Below, in pieces: positions 60,949 through 64,000 of a stretch of DNA of 64,000 nucleotides. Source of the DNA: Candidatus Acetothermia bacterium (GTDB lineage: Bacteria; Bipolaricaulota; Bipolaricaulia; RBG-16-55-9; DRXL01). A program made the translations under genes and the position numbers. The notes beneath the pieces were generated by a model. That model worked only from the letters and a program-made list of their open reading frames with translations, made no database searches and was not told the DNA's origin. Positions within the stretch are counted from its first letter, which is position 1. Each line of letters begins with the position of its first letter. The stretch is taken from positions 1 through 64,000 of the forward strand of contig JACOSB010000056.1 of assembly GCA_016179105.1 (NCBI GenBank), in the 5' to 3' direction.

Positions 60949-61131
60949 GTAAATAATGAACGATGGGGAAACACAAGAGATGTTGAGTATACAGGAAAAT
61001 TCTTCGCGGCTTATGCGCTCTTGCGAGAAGCCGAACGCAATAACGACGAAGATGCTTTTGACTCGGCTTGCGGACAGATGACGACAGCTCTCTTCATACT
61101 CAAAGACAAAGCTAAGCATGCTCATGACTGA
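60949..61131 (+). pseudogene. Start-less small gene remnant after deoC
   Basis: The frame opened by the deoC stop stays open to TGA 61129-61131 and reads WGNTRDVEYTGKFFAAYALL then REAERNNDEDAF. It is acidic, helical and well formed, yet contains no ATG, GTG or TTG near its beginning. An ATG at 60956 is out of frame by one base, so a small deletion is likely. It is a plausible remnant of a 55-60-residue conserved protein. Confidence 0.4.
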
Positions 61132-61283
61132 GTTATCGAGATGTCATTCTCAACTAAAACTCATCTCTGTGCATTAATTCGATCTCACCCTTTAATTACG
61201 AGCGATCTGTGTTATTGGATTTCTTGGTTTTTCGCGAACTGCCTCTACGGTGGCCAATAGCGGTCTGTGTCGTTGGGTTTTTT

Positions 61284-61337
61284 CTAGGGGCGAAGTCACC
61301 TCGACCCTACAATATTTCTTGGTGCGCTTGGCGGTTA
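61284..61337. repeat. Degenerate palindrome plus partial GCCAAG unit
   Basis: 61284-61310 has arms CTAGGGGCGA and TCGACCCTAC. 61315-61337 is a diverged inverted copy of the GCCAAG unit (TTTCTTGGTGCGCTTGGCGG). Another degraded palindrome lies near 61229-61250. The surrounding 61132-61341 gap holds no gene that I can support. Confidence 0.5.
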
Positions 61338-61341
61338 ACTC

Positions 61342-61737
61342 TTACCGAATCCCGGTATCGATCTCTATATCCAATCGGATCGTCTTTCCTGAACTGACAT
61401 CGATCTCACGCGGAACTTCTTGACTGCGATCCATGCCCACTTTATTGATGTCCACCGTGTAGCGACCCGGCCGCAGCGCTACCCAGTAATCCCCGCTCGA
61501 GCTAATCTGAACTCTTGCAACAATTCCCCGAGCTTGATAGATGAAGATCTCGCGAGCAGCGTACGCTTCGGGGGGGACCGGGCAAGGGACTCCCTCACGT
61601 TCTACCGGGCAGATAGGGCCGATCGTCACGTGGCCTTCCAGATAGCCATAGATGTCCGTGTTGTAGTCGACAGGAGCACATCCAGCAACAACTCCGAGCG
61701 CGACAAACCCTAGGATCGAGGTCAGTAGCTTTCTCAT
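61342..61737 (-). CDS. Lipoprotein with carboxypeptidase-regulatory-like domain
   Basis: A 131-residue lipoprotein from ATG 61735-61737. The signal peptide LLTSILGFVALGVVAGC ends in a lipobox (VAGC). The mature part is one beta-sandwich: GHVTIGPICPVEREGVPCPV, SGDYWVALRPGRYTVDI and the terminal DIEIDTGIR. This is the pattern of small secreted proteins with a GP.CPV..G.PCP motif. No enzyme motif is seen, and surface binding is plausible. The upstream in-frame start would place a charged segment before the signal peptide. Confidence 0.78.
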   Translation of the reverse strand: MRKLLTSILGFVALGVVAGCAPVDYNTDIYGYLEGHVTIGPICPVEREGVPCPVPPEAYAAREIFIYQARGIVARVQISSSGDYWVALRPGRYTVDINKVGMDRSQEVPREIDVSSGKTIRLDIEIDTGIR

Positions 61738-61801
61738 ACTATTCCCCTTGCTCTCCTTTGCTCGCATAAACTTTATCAAGGAGTGATGGAAGATGTCAAT
61801 C

Positions 61802-61826
61802 GCGGGGCGACCCATGTGTCGTCCCT
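61802..61826. repeat. GCGGGGCGAC palindrome, degenerate
   Basis: Arms GCGGGGCGACCC and TGTCGTCCCT form a diverged copy of the dispersed palindrome upstream of the lipoprotein gene. Confidence 0.45.
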
Positions 61827-61886
61827 AAGTTTTTCAGTTTGCCTTCTCACATCAAAAAGCTTATGCTGATGTGAGGAGACCCACGC

Positions 61887-62531
61887 ATGCCTCAGTACTA
61901 TATCGAGTCCGATGGTCAGGTCTTTCTCGTCGAAGAAGAAGATCGATTCTGTTTTCCCCACACGCTCGACGGCCTCCATTTCCCCATCGAGATCAAGCAC
62001 AAGATGGTCATCGAGAACCAAGAAATTTTCTTCTGCAAGCCCAAGCTGCAAAAACACCCCGAAGACTGGTGGCACAAAGACAAAATCCCCGGAGTCGACC
62101 GCGTCGATCCCCTGGTGCGCTTGGCCGTGAACGCGTCTCTTCCGAGAGTCACAGCGAAAGCGATTGTCGTGAAAGATGGAAAAATCTTGATGGTCAAGCC
62201 CAAGCGCGGGTTTAACCTCGGGCGCTGGGCTCTGCCCGGGGGGTTCGTCGGCTACGGCGAACCGCCCGATGAAGCCGTCGCTCGCGAAGTCGAAGAAGAG
62301 ACGGGAGTTGCCTGCCAAGTCAAAGAGTTTTTGGGAGTGGAATCTACGCTCGGGAGCAAGACCAGCTTTCACTGGCACACGTTCTTCTTCTCAGCAAGTC
62401 TTGCGGGCGAAAATTTTAAGCCCGCCTCCGACGAGATCGAGTCCGTCGGCTGGCTCGACCTAAAAACAGCCCTCGATAGCCTCGGCCTCTACTCTAAGAT
62501 AAGAGAAAAACTAAAGGCCCTCTATGGATAG
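61887..62531 (+). CDS. Nudix hydrolase
   Basis: A 214-residue protein. The N-terminal 85 residues (YYIESDGQVFLVEEEDRFCF) form an extra domain of unknown role. The Nudix box from about residue 115 reads GGFVGYGEPPDEAVAREVEE then ETG, with all four metal-binding Glu positions. It hydrolyses a nucleoside diphosphate linked to another moiety; the substrate cannot be told. A Trp-His pair in DWWHKDKIPGVDRVDPLVRL marks a conserved linker. The gene is monocistronic. Confidence 0.9.
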   Translation: MPQYYIESDGQVFLVEEEDRFCFPHTLDGLHFPIEIKHKMVIENQEIFFCKPKLQKHPEDWWHKDKIPGVDRVDPLVRLAVNASLPRVTAKAIVVKDGKILMVKPKRGFNLGRWALPGGFVGYGEPPDEAVAREVEEETGVACQVKEFLGVESTLGSKTSFHWHTFFFSASLAGENFKPASDEIESVGWLDLKTALDSLGLYSKIREKLKALYG

Positions 62532-62597
62532 TTTTACCCGCCGAATTAACAAAAAACTATCTTCCCCAGAGTGTTTTTTGATTTTTTCGTCCCCCTC

Positions 62598-62648
62598 TTG
62601 ACAAATGGGTAGAAAAAGTATATTATTCTACTTGGATAACTTTTCTAC
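62598..62648 (+). promoter_or_regulatory. Strong promoter with three GTAGAA/TTCTAC half-sites
   Basis: TTGACA (62598-62603), a 17-base spacer and TATTAT (62621-62626) form a near-consensus promoter. GTAGAA (62609-62614) lies in the spacer, TTCTAC (62626-62631) overlaps the -10 edge, and another TTCTAC (62643-62648) lies in the leader. These are the same half-sites as at 6936-6950. Confidence 0.75.
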
Positions 62649-62664
62649 CTAGTCAGGAGCGGAC

Positions 62665-63042
62665 ATGATGAAGGACATCGAGACCTATAAAACGATAAAA
62701 GTCCCACTGTGGGTCTATGCCAATGCGAAGGAAGCCGAACTCGTGATCTTGCGCAAAGGGTTAGAACGCATCCCCTGGGAAATTTTAGAGCCTCAGAACT
62801 GCCCGCTCTGCAAGAATGAGTTACACCCACACCCGCAAGAAGAACAGAAAGAGCAAGAAGAGTTAAAGCACGATTATCTGCGTTGCGGTCATTGCGGTTA
62901 CATCCAGCCCCGTTTTGGAGAAACCGGCGAGCCCTCGCTCGGCGAGGCCATCGGCATCGGGCTGGTCTATCTATTGAACAAATTATTCAGTAACGGAGGG
63001 AGCTCCGCACAGAGGGAGATGGGGACCGGCCAGGCCAATTGA
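62665..63042 (+). CDS. RHH-like protein with zinc-ribbon
   Basis: A 125-residue protein. Residues about 8-38 resemble a ribbon-helix-helix (YKTIKVPLWVYANAKEAELV). A zinc-ribbon follows (QNCPLCKNEL and LRCGHCGYIQPRFGET), separated by a Glu-rich, His-rich linker (ELHPHPQEEQKEQEELKHDY). The C-terminus has a short hydrophobic helix (GIGLVYLLNKLF). AGGAG lies before ATG 62665. The promoter carries XRE-cupin-type half-sites, so it may be regulated by the protein at 6986. A DNA-binding or metal-sensing role is inferred. Confidence 0.6.
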   Translation: MMKDIETYKTIKVPLWVYANAKEAELVILRKGLERIPWEILEPQNCPLCKNELHPHPQEEQKEQEELKHDYLRCGHCGYIQPRFGETGEPSLGEAIGIGLVYLLNKLFSNGGSSAQREMGTGQAN

Positions 63043-63117
63043 AGTGGTGAGAGAGGGCACAGGAGCTCCTTCAAGTACACTGCTCCTTGGTCTGCATCCG
63101 GTCCCCATTGTTTTTCT
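63019..63117 (+). terminator. Long-armed inverted repeat with T tract
   Basis: ATGGGGACCGG at 63019-63029, inside the last codons of the preceding gene, pairs with CCGGTCCCCAT at 63098-63108. A TGTTTTTC tail follows. An inner AGGAGC...GCTCCT stem sits between the arms. It may terminate transcription or be a small structured RNA. Confidence 0.5.
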
Positions 63118-63168
63118 ATTATATCAAGTTCAGACTGGGTCTGTATTTTCTCCGCAAAAATCTCTCGG

Positions 63169-64000
63169 TTAGCGCATCAGAACGGTCTTTTTGAGCTCAC
63201 GCTGGATAATCTTTCCGTCACGGTCGCGCTCAGTTACTGTGTAGAAGTAGACTCCGTTGACGAGTCGATTCTCTTCGCTGAGATCACTCGGCGTCCACGA
63301 GTTATCTGTCTCTTGGTGCAAGACCAAGCGTCCGTAGACGTCAAAGACTTCGACCGTGAACGATCGAGCAGATTTTTCGTCAAGCGCTAAGCTCAAGAGT
63401 CGGGTCGCGAGCTTTTCTCCCGAAGGTCTGCGCGGCCCTATGCCCTTGATCAGCACATCCAACGTGCGTGTCGTCCCATCGTCAAGACGGACTGCGAATT
63501 GCCAACGGCCCGCGCCGATGGCTTGAGTATCACTATTGTAAAAATAGAAAGCTGAGTTACCGCTGTAGAGGAATGTCTCTCCCTCGAAGGGAGCCTTGGG
63601 CGGTGCTTGCTGATAATTCTCATCGATCGGCTTGCCCTTAGCGTCCGCGGCTCGATACCATAACGTTGCTATGACGTTTTTGAGGGGTTTTCTCTGCCCG
63701 TCGAGTATCTGAAATCTTATTTGGAATGTCTTATTCAGGCTCACGGCATTCATACGATTAGCCTTGAGCGGGGACTGGAAGGCAAAGTTATAAGAGACTT
63801 TGTACGGCACGGTCAGCGAGGCTGAGTTTCCCGCACCATCAGTCGCATTCAGATGGAATTCTCGGATGCCCAGGGTATTCGTATCGATGAGACTGCCCTT
63901 GGCAGCCGAGGCATTGATGTTCGCGATGCCGGACCAGTCGTCAATCGCCGTCCAATCGGCGACGATTTTCTGGCTGATCGCGTAGATGGTCCCGGACTCT
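63169..64000 (-). CDS. Partial secreted protein with FlgD-like C-terminal sorting domain
   Basis: The frame stays open past the right edge, so only the C-terminal 277 codons are visible and the GTG at 63808-63810 is not a real start. The visible part begins with bacterial Ig-like sequence (NTLGIREFHLNATDGAGNSA) and a beta domain (FRFQILDGQ-like). It ends with FTVEVFDVYGRLVLHQETDN and NGVYFYTVTERDRDGKIIQR, then LKKTVLMR. This is the hallmark of FlgD-like/type-IX-like C-terminal domains that direct secretion or surface attachment. It differs from the C-terminal domain of the genes at 51642 and 53445, so two sorting signals may operate in this organism. Confidence 0.7.
   Translation of the reverse strand, partial: ESGTIYAISQKIVADWTAIDDWSGIANINASAAKGSLIDTNTLGIREFHLNATDGAGNSASLTVPYKVSYNFAFQSPLKANRMNAVSLNKTFQIRFQILDGQRKPLKNVIATLWYRAADAKGKPIDENYQQAPPKAPFEGETFLYSGNSAFYFYNSDTQAIGAGRWQFAVRLDDGTTRTLDVLIKGIGPRRPSGEKLATRLLSLALDEKSARSFTVEVFDVYGRLVLHQETDNSWTPSDLSEENRLVNGVYFYTVTERDRDGKIIQRELKKTVLMR

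Overview
The window looks like a chromosomal contig from an uncultured, free-living, diderm (Gram-negative type) bacterium. It encodes two outer-membrane beta-barrel fusion proteins and a separate barrel ending in Phe, LolA-like and LolC/E-like lipoprotein-sorting proteins, several lipoproteins, and a compact primary sigma factor with classic TTGACA/TATAAT-type promoters. No 16S rRNA or tRNA is visible. A deep-branching candidate phylum such as Bipolaricaulota (Acetothermia) is only a guess. Housekeeping regions look GC-richer by eye than the accessory stretch at about 11.4-23.2 kb.

Layout. 0-4 kb: decayed M6 metalloprotease, two toxin-antitoxin (TA) modules, an orphan antitoxin and a MITE-like hairpin element. 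4-7.6 kb: aconitase A and a divergent XRE-cupin regulator with a palindromic operator. 7.7-11.4 kb: a sugar-dehydrogenase-like gene with an in-frame amber codon in its signal peptide, compound dispersed repeats, an AbrB/PIN TA pair and a BTAD activator. 11.6-12.9 kb: a complete IS3-family element. 12.9-22.8 kb: an apparent operon of three secreted proteins: a 1890-aa matrixin-like giant, a 945-aa fibronectin-III-like protein and a 442-aa integrin-like vWA protein. 22.8-26.1 kb: transposase remnant, HigBA and a decaying XPB-Bax1 helicase/nuclease module. 26.2-36.2 kb: envelope and proteolysis block with two paralogous gluzincin / TolB-propeller / beta-barrel proteins (one lacks a zinc-ligand His), a barrel protein, an alpha/beta hydrolase and an S9 peptidase. 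36.3-40.7 kb: MFS exporter, LolA-like protein, FtsX-type permease and a hydrolase broken by a 10-bp tandem duplication. 40.8-49.5 kb: RpoD, a small Cys/His protein coupled to ComEA, Pit/DUF47 phosphate transport, an EF-G-like GTPase, YjbQ, nicotinate phosphoribosyltransferase and a small matrixin. 49.7-51.3 kb: dienoyl-CoA reductase-like SDR plus enoyl-CoA hydratase. 51.6-56.2 kb: two adjacent secreted proteins (BACON-like; subtilase with PKD repeats) sharing the same C-terminal domain of about 73 residues. 56.3-64 kb: GuaB, DgkA-like kinase, FAD oxidoreductase, zinc ribbon/DeoC, Nudix hydrolase, an RHH/zinc-ribbon protein and a partial secreted protein running off the right edge.

Functional themes. 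The cell invests heavily in exported proteases and adhesin-like beta proteins. The strongest candidates for something undescribed are the three-gene secreted operon at 12917-22771, the shared C-terminal domain at 53208-53429 and 55948-56168, and the active/inactive pair of protease-propeller-barrel proteins. A GTAGAA/TTCTAC operator occurs before both the XRE-cupin gene and the RHH/zinc-ribbon gene 55 kb away, which suggests a small regulon. Intergenic space is seeded with palindromes of the GTAGGGGC...GCCCCTAC type and with CTCTGTG and GCCAAG repeats, one of which lies inside a gene. All functions are inferred from sequence motifs alone.
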